Below, piece by piece: positions 42,289 to 51,334 of a stretch of DNA of 64,000 nucleotides. The stretch lies in contig DDIU01000015.1 of NCBI GenBank assembly GCA_002338655.1, positions 186,001 through 250,000 on the forward strand, in the 5' to 3' direction. Each line of letters begins with the position of its first letter. Position 1 is the stretch's first letter. The position numbers and the translations under genes were made by a program. The DNA is from Flammeovirgaceae bacterium UBA1842. Lineage in GTDB: Bacteria; Bacteroidota; Bacteroidia; Cytophagales; Cyclobacteriaceae. The notes under the pieces are model-generated. The model was given only the letters and a program-made list of their open reading frames with translations. It made no database searches and had not been told where the DNA came from.

Positions 42289-42480
42289 GTGGACGGAACC
42301 TTAAGAGAAAATATTAAACCAGGAACACGTGTAGCCATTGTATTGAAAAAAGATCAACGTAGTGGCGTTCTTACAGAAGGAATTGTAAAAGACTTACTGA
42401 CAAAATCCCCAAAACACCATAGGGGCATCAAAGTACGCCTGGAAGATGGGCAGATTGGTAGGGTTCAGGAGGTGTTTTAA
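42289..42480 (+). CDS. YwbE family protein, probable GTG start
   Basis: 63 residues from a GTG codon at 42289. The conserved family sequence starts at this point (VDGTLRENIKPGTRVAIVLK), so the nine codons upstream to the ATG-like frame start at 42262 are probably not translated. It continues QRSGVLTEGIVKDLLTKSP, HHRGIKVRLEDGQIG and RVQEVF, a single small beta-barrel domain of unknown function that is found from Bacillus to Bacteroidota. It is cytoplasmic and divergently placed relative to the lipocalin-like gene. Confidence 0.8.
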   Translation: MDGTLRENIKPGTRVAIVLKKDQRSGVLTEGIVKDLLTKSPKHHRGIKVRLEDGQIGRVQEVF

Positions 42481-42548
42481 TTTAAAGTTCAAAGTTTAAA
42501 GTTTGAGCATGCCTGATTAAGGTACAGTTTCAATTTTGAACTTTAAAC

Positions 42549-43508
42549 TTAAAACTTAGTTACAAACTCCATTGCTCTTAGCTCCATATAGTTGATGTCA
42601 CTATTGGCTAAGGAGAACCCTACATGCCCCCCATGTTTTGGTGTTTCAAGATGGAGTAATTTATGCGTTTTACATTGCTCATATGGATAGCATTCCGCAG
42701 GTAAAAAAGGATCGTTTAAGGCACTGCAAATTAAGATTGGTACTGTAGTTCCCTCCATATAATTTCCCGCACTGGCTTGTTTATAGAAATCATCCGCATT
42801 TTCAAATCCATGTAATGGAGCAGTATACCTTTCATCAAAATCTGGAAAGGCTTTAATAAAGTCAAAATCATCCAGCTGGATCAATTTTGGATACAATTCA
42901 GCCTTCAGGGTCATTTTCATCTTCAACTTTTTTAGAAATCGTTTTCTGTAAAATGAATTTTCTTTTCTACTTAAAGCGATGGCCCCGGCCTTTAGATCTA
43001 CGGGGATAGAGAAAGCAACCCCTGCCTTTACGGATGGTGGTATATTTATTCCATATTTACCTAAATAGTTAACCGTAAGACTACCCCCCATACTAAAGCC
43101 TATGAGTACTACTTTTTTGTAATCTTTGGATTTTAAAGCGTGATCAATAACCAAAGAAAGATCATCCGTATCACCATGATGATAAAACCTTGCTGCTTGA
43201 TTGATCTCCCCACTACAACTTCTGCAGTTCCATGCTAATATATCCCAGCCTTTTTTACTGAAATATTTGGCCATACCTTTTACATAAGGTCGGTCACTAC
43301 TGCCTTCCAATCCATGGGAAATGATTACTAATTGATCAGAATCGTTTTTGATCCAATCTAGGTCCAGAAAATCATTATCTGGAGTGGCGATTCTTTCGCG
43401 TTCGTACAATACACCAGTAACCTTTCGAAAACTACTCGGGTATATTGTGGCTAGGTGTCCATTTTTTAACCAAAAAGGCGGATGGTAAGTTGAGTTAACT
43501 AGTGGCAT
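42549..43508 (-). CDS. YheT-family alpha/beta hydrolase
   Basis: 319 residues. The family start LVNSTYHPPFWLKNGHLATI is followed by ISHGLEGSSDRPYVKGMAKY, ILAWNCRSCSGEINQAARFY, the nucleophile elbow IGFSMGGSLTVNYLGKYG and CSALNDPFLPAE with the acid and, further on, HGGHVGFSLA (catalytic His). YheT-type enzymes are uncharacterised or esterase-like. It stands alone and converges on YwbE. The short direct repeat TTTAAAGTTCAAAG between their stops is not a clear terminator. Confidence 0.87.
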   Translation of the reverse strand: MPLVNSTYHPPFWLKNGHLATIYPSSFRKVTGVLYERERIATPDNDFLDLDWIKNDSDQLVIISHGLEGSSDRPYVKGMAKYFSKKGWDILAWNCRSCSGEINQAARFYHHGDTDDLSLVIDHALKSKDYKKVVLIGFSMGGSLTVNYLGKYGINIPPSVKAGVAFSIPVDLKAGAIALSRKENSFYRKRFLKKLKMKMTLKAELYPKLIQLDDFDFIKAFPDFDERYTAPLHGFENADDFYKQASAGNYMEGTTVPILICSALNDPFLPAECYPYEQCKTHKLLHLETPKHGGHVGFSLANSDINYMELRAMEFVTKF

Positions 43509-43548
43509 AGGCGCAAAGAAACAAGATTCTGTATGCTTTCCATGAATT

Positions 43549-43632
43549 AAAAACCTGTCAGGTTTTTAATTACTTAAAGCTGTTGATTTTGAGCGGACAG
43601 AGGCGTTGCTATATCAAACCTGCTAGGTTTTA
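43549..43632. repeat. Interspersed ~83 bp repeat with palindromic ends, copy 1
   Basis: Starts with AAAACCTGTCAGGTTTTT and ends with AAACCTGCTAGGTTTT, two imperfect inverted versions of each other, with an internal core TACTTAAAGCTGTTGAT. A second copy is at 47809-47890. It may be a small non-autonomous transposable or REP-type element. Outside it, the 43509-43822 gap shows nothing recognisable. Confidence 0.65.
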
Positions 43633-43822
43633 ATAATTTTAATAATACATTTTGTAAATGCGTAATGGAAGTGTCTTCGAATATGGAACTCCGAAATATT
43701 AATTCCTATCTAAATTTATAATCGCCATTAAGGGGCGTGTACCGGATATTAATAAGGTAGTATACAGATTTTACTATTCGCATAGTGAACATGTTTGATT
43801 GAATTTTTAACTTCACCTTTCA

Positions 43823-44347
43823 TTGAAAAAGCTACCCGGAATCATATTATCTATCCTACTATGTCTGCCATTTTTGGCCATTCACACAATATTGACCATA
43901 AAAAAGCAGGTGATAAGAAGAGAGTTCAAACATGAAATAATCAAAACCCTTTCCAAATCCGACTTAGTACTTATCGCCTTGTCAAAGACAGAAGCTGAGA
44001 AACAACTGAATTGGGAACATGATAGGGAATTTGAATATCAGGGTCAGATGTTTGATATTGTTGAAAGTGAGTTGACCCCAGATTCAGTAAAATATTGGTG
44101 TTGGCTTGACAATGATGAAACCCATCTCAATAAAATGCTGGAAAAATTATCCTCCGAAGCATCGCAGGATGACAAAAAGCGAAGAGCCAACCAGCTCCTC
44201 ACCTTTCTAAAATCATTTCATTTTATTGCCAAGTTTGAGTTAAAAACGACTATCGATATATTTTCACCTTTGTACAGTACTGAAAAACCGTTTTTAATAT
44301 CACATAAAAGTCAGCCTCCCTCACCTCCACCCGAATTTGTTGTTTAA
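43823..44347 (+). CDS. Hypothetical membrane-anchored protein preceding a TonB receptor
   Basis: 174 residues. The frame starts with TTG at 43823 (read as MKKLPGIILSILLCLPFLAI), with no ATG upstream. One N-terminal helix (residues ~5-22) anchors it, and the rest is soluble and charged, with a helical pair and a Pro-rich end (SQPPSPPPEFVV). No family recognised. It is 92 bp upstream of the TonB receptor start, so the two may share a transcript. Confidence 0.5.
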   Translation: MKKLPGIILSILLCLPFLAIHTILTIKKQVIRREFKHEIIKTLSKSDLVLIALSKTEAEKQLNWEHDREFEYQGQMFDIVESELTPDSVKYWCWLDNDETHLNKMLEKLSSEASQDDKKRRANQLLTFLKSFHFIAKFELKTTIDIFSPLYSTEKPFLISHKSQPPSPPPEFVV

Positions 44348-44439
44348 ACACAACAACCCAATTTAATTCTAAAAATATTGTCAACTGCAGCCTAAATCCC
44401 TGTTGGATGAGGAGGTGCATTTTAAAAACATTTAAATAC

Positions 44440-46872
44440 ATGTTAAAAATATACTTTACATGGCTGATTATGGCCTTGTGCCCGTTAGTATATGGTCAAA
44501 CCATTACCATCACGGAGCAAGGCACGAATAATCCCATAGAACTGGCGACTATCGCTAGTAATTCACCTAAATACTTCGTGACTACCGATAAGAATGGTCG
44601 GGCGGATATAAGTGCACTAGTGGGTGCAAAACACATAGAAATCAGGTTTATTGGTTATAGAACAATCAAAACGTCATTTGAAGGGTTGAAAAACGATAAC
44701 TTTTCCATCCAAATGGAAGAAGCCGGATTGGCGATGGATGAAGTAGTCATTTCTGCGAACAAATGGGAGCAGTCAGTTTATGAAATACCAAATAAAATCA
44801 TAAGCATAAACCAAAAGACAATCAATTATACCAACCCTCAAACCTCTGCGGACATGCTCACCAGTACGGGTGAAGTCTTTGTTCAAAAGAGCCAGTACGG
44901 TGGAGGAAGCCCAAAACTGAGGGGGTTTGCAGCTAATTCTGTCTTGATGGTCATTGATGGTGTACGGATGAACAATGCGATTTACCGAAGTGGTAATCTT
45001 CAGAATATTATAAGCGTAGATCCCAATAGCTTGGAAGGTGCTGAGGTAGTACTTGGCCCAGGATCCGTCATTTATGGTAGTGATGCCTTAGGCGGAGTGA
45101 TGGATTTCCATACCAAAAGACCAAAATTCTCATCAGCAAATGATCAACTTAATGTGGAAGCCTCTGCTATGGGCAGATATTCAAGTGCAAGTGACGAAAA
45201 CACCTTTCATTTGGACCTAAACCTTGGATGGTCAAAAATAGCCTCTTACACCTCCTTTTCATCAAGTAAACTTAGGGACTTAAAGGCTGGTTCGAATCGT
45301 CCGGATGGTTATGATACTTTTGGTAAGCGTGATTTTTATGTGGCACAAGATGCTGCTGGCAATGACGTAATAATTCCCAATAGCGATCCAAATTTACAAG
45401 TAGGGTCTGGGTTTGATAGCCGCAGCTTTGTTCAAAAACTAAGTTTTAGGGCTAATGATGAGCTCGAATTCGGCTATGGGTTTTATTTCAGTACTACTTC
45501 TGATGTCCCAAGGTATGACCGACTAAATTCTGTTGATGAAAATGGTGTACCCAATGATGCAGAATGGTATTATGGCCCACAAAAATGGCAAATGCATGCT
45601 GTGAATATGAAATTAGTAAAATCAGTGCTCCTTTTCAACCAAATGAAATCAGTGCTTGCATTTCAGGATTATGAAGAAAGCCGGGTGGACAGAGGCTTTG
45701 GTGATAATAGGTTGAGGACACGAACAGAGGCTGTTGATGTGTATAGTATCAATATTGACCTTGATAAGGAGTTGAATAGCGGAAATTTATTTTATGGTGT
45801 GGAAATGCTTTACAATGACATCAGCTCAACGGCAGTAAGGGTAAACCAATCTACGGGTGAGGTGACTTTTCCTTCAACACGATACCCCGATGGTGGTAGT
45901 AAATATTGGTCTTATGCTGCTTATTTGAGCCATAAATGGAACCTCAACACCAGCTGGACATTGAATAGTGGGTTACGTTACAGCTTTGTCAAACTTGAGT
46001 CAAAAATCTCTGATCAAAGTGAACTGAGTTTCCCTTTTGATAAATTGACGGTTGACAATGGCGCCTTAAACGGCAGTCTTGGTTTGGTTTATTCACCGAA
46101 TCGAAGTCTAAAGGCCAACCTAGCCTTGGCCTCTGGATTTCGGGCCCCTAATGTAGATGATGTGGGTAAAGTGTTTGATTTCAGTGATGGCGAAGTTCAG
46201 GTGCCTAATGCGAATTTAGAACCAGAATATTCCTACAATATAGAAGCCGGCATTGAGTCTAAACTCACAAATACCATTGAAATCGGGTTAACTGGTTTTT
46301 ATACTTTAGTCGATAATGCAATGGTAAGACGGGACTTTACCTTTAATGGTCAAGACTCCATCATATTTGATGGTGAACTGAGCAAAGTAGTGGCGCTTAC
46401 CAATACTGGCGAGGCAAATATTTATGGATTTAGTGTAGAGTTAGAAGCCAAACCATTTGACCGGATACTCTTCAAAGGGAGTATCACAGGTGTTTATGGA
46501 GAGGACAAAACCCATAATGAGCCGCTTAGACATACATCCCCGCTATTTGGTAAAATAAGTGCCACCTATCAGTTCAATAAACTGAGAACCACGGCCTATG
46601 TGGATTTCAATGGTGCGCGATACAGAAAGGACATACCCTCTTCTGAAATCAACGACAAGCCTGAACTCTATGCTATTCATAATTCTGATCCCTCAAAAGA
46701 TGGTAGTCCTGCATGGTACACGGTAAACCTTCAAGGTGCTTATGATTTCAATAAGCATTTTCAATTGAGTGGTGGTATCGAAAATATTTTTGACATTCAC
46801 TATCGGCCTTATTCTAGTGGGATAAGTGCACCGGGTCGTAATATTATAATAGCGTTACGGGCTTTCTTATAA
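44440..46872 (+). CDS. TonB-dependent outer-membrane receptor
   Basis: 810 residues from the ATG on 44440 (MLKIYFTWLIMALCPLVYGQ, signal peptide); the frame continues upstream to 44407. Residues ~25-105 are a carboxypeptidase regulatory-like domain (ATIASNSPKYFVTTDKNGRA). The plug spans ~110-225, including SADMLTSTGEVFVQKSQYG and SPKLRGFAANSVLMVIDGV, and the remainder is a 22-strand barrel ending in ISAPGRNIIIALRAFL. It imports a ligand using TonB-ExbBD energy; the type of substrate (siderophore, metal complex or vitamin) cannot be decided. Confidence 0.92.
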   Translation: MLKIYFTWLIMALCPLVYGQTITITEQGTNNPIELATIASNSPKYFVTTDKNGRADISALVGAKHIEIRFIGYRTIKTSFEGLKNDNFSIQMEEAGLAMDEVVISANKWEQSVYEIPNKIISINQKTINYTNPQTSADMLTSTGEVFVQKSQYGGGSPKLRGFAANSVLMVIDGVRMNNAIYRSGNLQNIISVDPNSLEGAEVVLGPGSVIYGSDALGGVMDFHTKRPKFSSANDQLNVEASAMGRYSSASDENTFHLDLNLGWSKIASYTSFSSSKLRDLKAGSNRPDGYDTFGKRDFYVAQDAAGNDVIIPNSDPNLQVGSGFDSRSFVQKLSFRANDELEFGYGFYFSTTSDVPRYDRLNSVDENGVPNDAEWYYGPQKWQMHAVNMKLVKSVLLFNQMKSVLAFQDYEESRVDRGFGDNRLRTRTEAVDVYSINIDLDKELNSGNLFYGVEMLYNDISSTAVRVNQSTGEVTFPSTRYPDGGSKYWSYAAYLSHKWNLNTSWTLNSGLRYSFVKLESKISDQSELSFPFDKLTVDNGALNGSLGLVYSPNRSLKANLALASGFRAPNVDDVGKVFDFSDGEVQVPNANLEPEYSYNIEAGIESKLTNTIEIGLTGFYTLVDNAMVRRDFTFNGQDSIIFDGELSKVVALTNTGEANIYGFSVELEAKPFDRILFKGSITGVYGEDKTHNEPLRHTSPLFGKISATYQFNKLRTTAYVDFNGARYRKDIPSSEINDKPELYAIHNSDPSKDGSPAWYTVNLQGAYDFNKHFQLSGGIENIFDIHYRPYSSGISAPGRNIIIALRAFL

Positions 46873-46883
46873 ACTTTTAAATG

Positions 46884-46916
46884 AGACCTATAAGGTTTAT
46901 GAAACCTTATAGGTCT
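46884..46916. terminator. Strong hairpin after the TonB receptor gene
   Basis: Perfect 15 bp stem AGACCTATAAGGTTT/AAACCTTATAGGTCT with a 3-base loop. It is about ten bases after the receptor stop. A T-rich stretch follows only after 15 bp, so it could be a REP-like palindrome as well as a terminator. Confidence 0.6.
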
Positions 46917-46981
46917 AATGTTAAGCCCTTTTTTTATGCCGAATAGCTTCTTAACTTCAATTGTTACTTTATACTTACATT

Positions 46982-47551
46982 ATGAAATCAGGAAGATTAG
47001 AAGCATTTAGTGATGGGGTGCTGGCCATCATCATTACGATTATGGTATTGGAAATGAAGGCCCCGCACGATACCACAATTCGAGCATTAATATCCATTAG
47101 CCCAATAGTGATAAGTTATGTGTTAAGCTTTATCTACATCGGTATTTATTGGAACAATCACCATCATTTATTTCAGGCTACTGAAAAGGTAAATGGGAAA
47201 ATACTGTGGGCGAACTTACACCTGTTATTTTGGCTCTCACTAATTCCTTTCACAACGAGCTGGGTAGGTGAAAATCATACCGCTGCCCTTCCAATTGCCC
47301 TATATGGAGTGGTATTGTTGATGTGTGCCATTGCCTACCGCATTCTTCAAGCTAGTTTGATTAGGCATCATCATGACAATGCTAAACTGCAGATTGTAAC
47401 TACAGGTGGCGTAAAAGAAAATATATCCATTTTGGTTTACGCCACAGGAATAGGCCTTGCCTTTGTTAACGTCTGGCTTTCTGTCTTTATCTACTTGTCC
47501 ATCGCTGTTATTTGGGTAGTGCCTAATAAAAAATTGGAGAGCGAGGTTTGA
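46982..47551 (+). CDS. TMEM175-family potassium channel subunit (DUF1211)
   Basis: 189 residues from the ATG on 46982 (MKSGRLEAFSDGVLAIIITI). The signature FSDG follows the first helix start, and six hydrophobic helices are visible (residues ~13-30, 40-60, 75-92, 103-122, 140-160 and 165-182). Bacterial TMEM175 proteins form tetrameric K+ channels with one repeat per chain, as here. The gene stands alone before a repeat-rich gap. Confidence 0.88.
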   Translation: MKSGRLEAFSDGVLAIIITIMVLEMKAPHDTTIRALISISPIVISYVLSFIYIGIYWNNHHHLFQATEKVNGKILWANLHLLFWLSLIPFTTSWVGENHTAALPIALYGVVLLMCAIAYRILQASLIRHHHDNAKLQIVTTGGVKENISILVYATGIGLAFVNVWLSVFIYLSIAVIWVVPNKKLESEV

Positions 47552-48245
47552 TGTTCATACTTGAAATAATAAGACACGTTGCTGGATATATTCCGGCATC
47601 CTTCAAATCATGCAATATTTTTTACTTTGGGGCTCCGGAATAAATCCGGTGAGAGTAAAACCTTGGGGTTAGTCATTCATTATTCAACATTCATTATTCG
47701 ATATTCGAAATTCATCATATTCCATCCTGTGAGAGGAAGTCTCTCCAATCAAGGGCCCGGAGTAAATTCTGGAATAAATCCGGGGATAGAAAACCGTGGG
47801 TGTACAATTAAAACCTGTCAGGTTTTTCTTTACTTAAAGCTGTTGATCTTGGACGTACGAAGGCCTTGCCGTATCAAACCTGACAGGGTTATTAAATCCG
47901 GGGAGAGTCAAACCGAGTTGGTCTTTACCACTGTTTGTTTATGGCAAGGATTTCTCCGCTGCGCTGCGAAATGACGTACTAATTGAGATTTCGAGTGATA
48001 TTAAAGCATGTCATTCATAATTCATTATTCGAAATTCAACATTCATTATTCGAAATTCGAAATTCGTTATTCGATATTCGAAATTCATCATTTTCGTCCT
48101 GTGAGAGGAAGTCTCTCCGATCAAGGGCTCCCGGAATATAGAGCGTCATCTGAAATTTGAGGCCCCGGAATAAATCCGGGAAGAAGCTGAAAAACGCCTT
48201 CCAATTTAGCTTATCTTTAACCCTTAAATACTAGTTTTGTTGGCA
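47552..48245. repeat. Repeat-rich intergenic region (includes copy 2 of the ~83 bp element, 47809-47890)
   Basis: No credible gene. It holds several interspersed repeat families: CCTGTGAGAGGAAGTCTCTC twice (47727, 48099), CCGGAATAAATCCGG-type short repeats about four times, and AATTCATTATTCGAAATTC-type runs in 47685-47735 and 48015-48090. Copy 2 of the AAAACCTGTCAGGTTTTT element lies at 47809-47890. An open frame of 131 codons here encodes repeat sequence only. These are typical spreading non-coding repeats of Cytophagales chromosomes. Confidence 0.75.
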
Positions 48246-48875
48246 ATGAAAAAAAGCATGCACATCGCTATTTGTGGTAATATAGGATCAGGAAAAACTA
48301 CACTGGCACAGATGCTGGCCAACCATTTTGGATGGCATGCTGAAATGGAATCGGTAGAGGATAATCCCTATCTTGAAGACTTCTATGAAGACATGAAAAG
48401 GTGGTCTTTCCACCTGCAAATCTACTTTCTTAATAGCAGGTTCAACCAGATAAAACGGATCCGGGAAAACCAAACTTCTACTATTCAAGATAGGACTATT
48501 TATGAAGACGCCTACATTTTCGCTGCTAATTTATATAAATCGAAATATATGAACGATCGCGATTATAAAACATATTTGATGCTTTTTGAATCGATGATCC
48601 AACATGTGCAGGCTCCGGATTTACTGATTTACCTTAAAGCCGATACCCCAAAATTAGTCTCACAAATAGAACAAAGAGGCCGTACTTATGAAAATGCAAT
48701 TCGGCTTGACTACCTCAAAAACCTGAATACCCACTATAACAATTGGATAGGTGAATACAAAGAAAGCAAGTTGCTCACCATTGACATGAATGATAAGGAT
48801 TTTGTAAACAACACCGCTGATTTCTCAGAGATTGTGAGCAAGATCGATCTGGAAATTAATGGACTTTTCAGTTAG
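48246..48875 (+). CDS. Deoxynucleoside kinase
   Basis: 209 residues from the ATG on 48246; two TTG codons precede it. The P-loop is ICGNIGSGKTTLAQML, followed by ESVEDNPYLEDFYEDMKRWS (substrate Glu), LQIYFLNSRFNQIKR, the QDRTIYEDAYIFA box (Asp-Arg) and QIEQRGRTYENAIRLDYL with the lid Arg. It phosphorylates deoxyadenosine, deoxyguanosine or related nucleosides for salvage in the cytosol; the specificity is not fixed by sequence. It is convergent with the SprB-repeat gene (4 bp overlap). Confidence 0.9.
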   Translation: MKKSMHIAICGNIGSGKTTLAQMLANHFGWHAEMESVEDNPYLEDFYEDMKRWSFHLQIYFLNSRFNQIKRIRENQTSTIQDRTIYEDAYIFAANLYKSKYMNDRDYKTYLMLFESMIQHVQAPDLLIYLKADTPKLVSQIEQRGRTYENAIRLDYLKNLNTHYNNWIGEYKESKLLTIDMNDKDFVNNTADFSEIVSKIDLEINGLFS

Positions 48876-49660
48876 TTATTCAGGGCGCCATCCTCTACCC
48901 AGCAGGCAATAAGATCCTTTTCCTGCTGTGATAATGTTCGGTTTTTTGGCATATTTCCACTTTGTGTTCTGCTTTTAATATCTGCAGCCCGACTTTTTAT
49001 ATTTTCAAATTTGGTGAAGTCAGGAAGACTGTTGTTTCCATCATGGCAGGTCACTAAAGTGCAATTTGTGGTAATAATTGACTGGATTTGAGTAGAAAAT
49101 GATACTCCTGAATTGATAGTGAAGCTCTTTGTTAGCTCGCAACCACTGTCGTCAATTGCTGTTACCTGATAACTCCCCGCAGCCAAATTATTGAAGGTAT
49201 TGCTCTCCTGAAAAGTGCCATTGCCTAATCGGTAATTTATAACCCCCTCCCCATTGGCAATGATTTCCACACCGCCTTCACTGGATCCACAGCCTGAGAT
49301 GGTGGTATGGATATTTGTTATGTTCAGAGTGCTTGCATCATTTCCTAAATCAATCGTGATTGAACCACTACATCCATTAAAATCCCGTACACTAATCGTG
49401 TATTCCATTGATTTAAGGTTGGAGAATGTGCTGTCAAGCTGATAATCATTATCATTTATCTTAAATTCATAGGGCTTTACTCCTTGGCTAGCTTGTACTC
49501 TAATTTGTCCATCCAATGACGTGCAGTTGGTGGCTTTCTTAACATCAAGTATTGAGACCTCTGGCGGGTTAATACAATCTTCTTCAGGTACAGGATCGCC
49601 ATCACTGGTGCATGACCAACACATCAAAAGGATAAGGAAAGGGATTAACCAACGTTTCAT
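48872..49660 (-). CDS. Lipoprotein with SprB-type repeats and a cytochrome-like C-terminal domain
   Basis: 262 residues. The lipobox is LILLMCWSC. Residues ~30-190 contain two SprB-like repeats (DVKKATNCTSLDGQIRVQAS, DFNGCSGSITIDLGN, IHTTISGCGSSEGGVEIIA, DDSGCELTKSFTI). The C-terminal ~70 residues have TTNCTLVTCHDGNNSLPDF (C-x4-C-H), SGNMPKNRTLSQQEKDLIAC and WVEDGAL, the layout of Bacteroidota cytochrome c-like domains with the unusual C-x4-CH spacing. Heme attachment is uncertain. It is the last gene of the ECF operon and follows a structured RNA-like element. Confidence 0.65.
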   Translation of the reverse strand: MKRWLIPFLILLMCWSCTSDGDPVPEEDCINPPEVSILDVKKATNCTSLDGQIRVQASQGVKPYEFKINDNDYQLDSTFSNLKSMEYTISVRDFNGCSGSITIDLGNDASTLNITNIHTTISGCGSSEGGVEIIANGEGVINYRLGNGTFQESNTFNNLAAGSYQVTAIDDSGCELTKSFTINSGVSFSTQIQSIITTNCTLVTCHDGNNSLPDFTKFENIKSRAADIKSRTQSGNMPKNRTLSQQEKDLIACWVEDGALNN

Positions 49661-49676
49661 AAAAGCTAAAGGTAAT

Positions 49677-49800
49677 AAAACAAAATATCCCCTGAAGAAC
49701 CTAGCTCCAGGGGATAAATCGTTGTCTATAGTTGGCTTTATGATACTAACCTAGGCATTTGATGAGACACCTGAAACAGCTGCCAGTTGAATAGACAATA
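49677..49800 (-). ncRNA. Conserved structured RNA-like element, copy 1
   Basis: On the minus strand it lies 43 bp after the DUF5777 stop. Order: ATAGACAA/TTGTCTAT-type outer pairing (49791-49798 with 49722-49729, 8 bp), TGCC/GGCA inner stem, the strictly conserved core TAGTATCATAAAGCCAACTA (49730-49749), then a hairpin with CCCCTG/CAGGGG stem and a T-rich tail. The core is shared with copies at 55.6 and 62.1 kb while the stem bases change in pairs. A pseudoknot between hairpin loop CTAGG and CCTAG upstream is possible. The class is not one I can name. Confidence 0.6.
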
Positions 49801-49842
49801 ATTACGACAAGATGCTTCTTTTACAGATTAAACGTTAGTGTG

Positions 49843-50709
49843 TTAATGTCCAAGTTGAAATGTCCTTGATATATTGAACCCAAAGCGGATGTCCCCATCA
49901 AAGAAATCACCAAATGTTTCCGTTATAAAAGACCTTTCTACTGTCATGGCACTATTACTAAAATGAAGTTGGAACACATGACCACCCGTTTCGATATCAA
50001 ACCCAACAGAAAATGAATTGTTATATACTGAATTCTCGGCTTCATCTATTCGATAATAGTATTCCACATTTAAAGAAACACTGCGGGTAAGCTTAACCTT
50101 GCCTCCGGCTCCCAGGGCAAATTGATCAGAATTATCAACACCTTGCGTCCTGTTCTTTTGTACAAATGAGGGCATAAGCTGCAAAGAAAGTTTATCATTA
50201 AACCTGTGGGCAATGAGCACCTGATGTGCCGTTGCAAGCCTATCGCTAAAAGAGATAGTGGGGTCATCCGATGACCTTGGAGTGGTTTTTATGGCTAGGG
50301 AATGGATGAATACAATGGAAAAAGGAAAGCTTCCTACCCCTGTAGATTGGCGCGCGATTCGGTATTTTAAAAAAGTATCAATGGTCTTATCAAATGAACT
50401 CCGTCCGACTCCCACATTGAAATTATCACTTATACCATATTCCAGGCCGAGCCTAATAAATGCATTGTCCAAGCCAAAAAACTCATAGGAGCCCGAATTA
50501 ATAGTACCAAACCGGTGACTAATCAAAAATTCCAATTCCTTTTTATGTCTGGTGACTACTGAATGGCCAAGGATAATGCGTGACCCGTGGAAGGCCGCAG
50601 GAACATATTGTTTCTTATCACTACCATCATCCAATAAATCCATTAGATCATCTTGTGCATGGCTTACATAAGGAAGTGTTATTAATAAAATGAATAATAG
50701 TTTTTTCAT
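49843..50709 (-). CDS. DUF5777 family outer-membrane beta-barrel protein
   Basis: 288 residues. A signal peptide (LLFILLITLPYVSHAQ) is followed by the DUF5777 start YVPAAFHGSRIILGHSVVTR and KKELEFLISHRFGTINSGSY, then alternating barrel strands (FIRLGLEYGISDNFNVGVG, FALGAGGKVKLTRSVSLN), ending in FGFNISRTFQLGH. The function is unknown; it is found with YceI and cytochrome genes in Bacteroidota. It starts inside the end of the YceI gene (ATGA overlap) and is followed by the structured element. Confidence 0.85.
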   Translation of the reverse strand: MKKLLFILLITLPYVSHAQDDLMDLLDDGSDKKQYVPAAFHGSRIILGHSVVTRHKKELEFLISHRFGTINSGSYEFFGLDNAFIRLGLEYGISDNFNVGVGRSSFDKTIDTFLKYRIARQSTGVGSFPFSIVFIHSLAIKTTPRSSDDPTISFSDRLATAHQVLIAHRFNDKLSLQLMPSFVQKNRTQGVDNSDQFALGAGGKVKLTRSVSLNVEYYYRIDEAENSVYNNSFSVGFDIETGGHVFQLHFSNSAMTVERSFITETFGDFFDGDIRFGFNISRTFQLGH

Positions 50710-51242
50710 AAAATCTTGTAGTTAAGGTCTACCGTCACTTGCACTACTTCGGCTATGTTTTTCCAAAGCAGCTGGGGTACTTTCACTTTGTAATCTTCTA
50801 TTTTAATGGGAAACTGACTTGTCAAATGTAAATTTCCATCTCTCAGCATGATCGCACCGGGTATATCCACTGTGTGAGTTACACCATGGATTGTAAGTTG
50901 CCCGCGGGCGGTTACATTTTGTTTGGCATTTTTCGAAGCATCTAAACCAAAAATTTTGCCTTTGAACACACTTTTAGGGTATTTTTCAGATTCCATATAT
51001 TTTTCATTGAAATGCTGCTGCATCAACGATTTATCAAATTCAAAAGATTGAATGGGCACGGAAAACACTATGTCCATTGTGCTGATGTCAATTATACTGG
51101 CCACATCTTCATTTTTGGCATCGATATTCTCTATTGGAGCCTCAGAATAGAAACCGATAAAACCTTCAAAGCTTTTGTATCGCTGTGCGTCACAGTGAAT
51201 GTATAAGCATAATATTATCACAAGTAGTATCGGCTTTCTCAT
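50706..51242 (-). CDS. YceI family protein (third copy in the window)
   Basis: 178 residues from the ATG on 51240-51242 (MRKPILLVIILCLYIHCDAQ, signal peptide). A longer start at 51338 overlaps the stop of the preceding gene and has a good AGGAG 5 bp before it, but would put 32 residues in front of the signal peptide. The YceI domain runs EGFIGFYSEAPIENIDAKN, FEFDKSLMQQHFNEKYM, KYPKSVFKGKIFG, GQLTIHGVTHTVDIPG, and FPIKIEDYKVKVPQLLW. It lies in the ECF sigma operon between the barrel anti-sigma-like protein and DUF5777. Confidence 0.85.
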   Translation of the reverse strand: MRKPILLVIILCLYIHCDAQRYKSFEGFIGFYSEAPIENIDAKNEDVASIIDISTMDIVFSVPIQSFEFDKSLMQQHFNEKYMESEKYPKSVFKGKIFGLDASKNAKQNVTARGQLTIHGVTHTVDIPGAIMLRDGNLHLTSQFPIKIEDYKVKVPQLLWKNIAEVVQVTVDLNYKIL

Positions 51243-51334
51243 ATTAGACTTCGTCATATTGAGTACTAATTTCCTATTGTACCCATTAAACATGGGTGCA
51301 ATCAATCTGCTTATGAAAAATGAGCCTGATAACT

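Noticed and set aside
47579..47974. 131-codon plus-strand frame as a possible gene
   Set aside because: It consists of interspersed repeat sequence (CCTGTGAGAGG, CCGGAATAAATCCGG and the ~83 bp element) and has no protein-like pattern.
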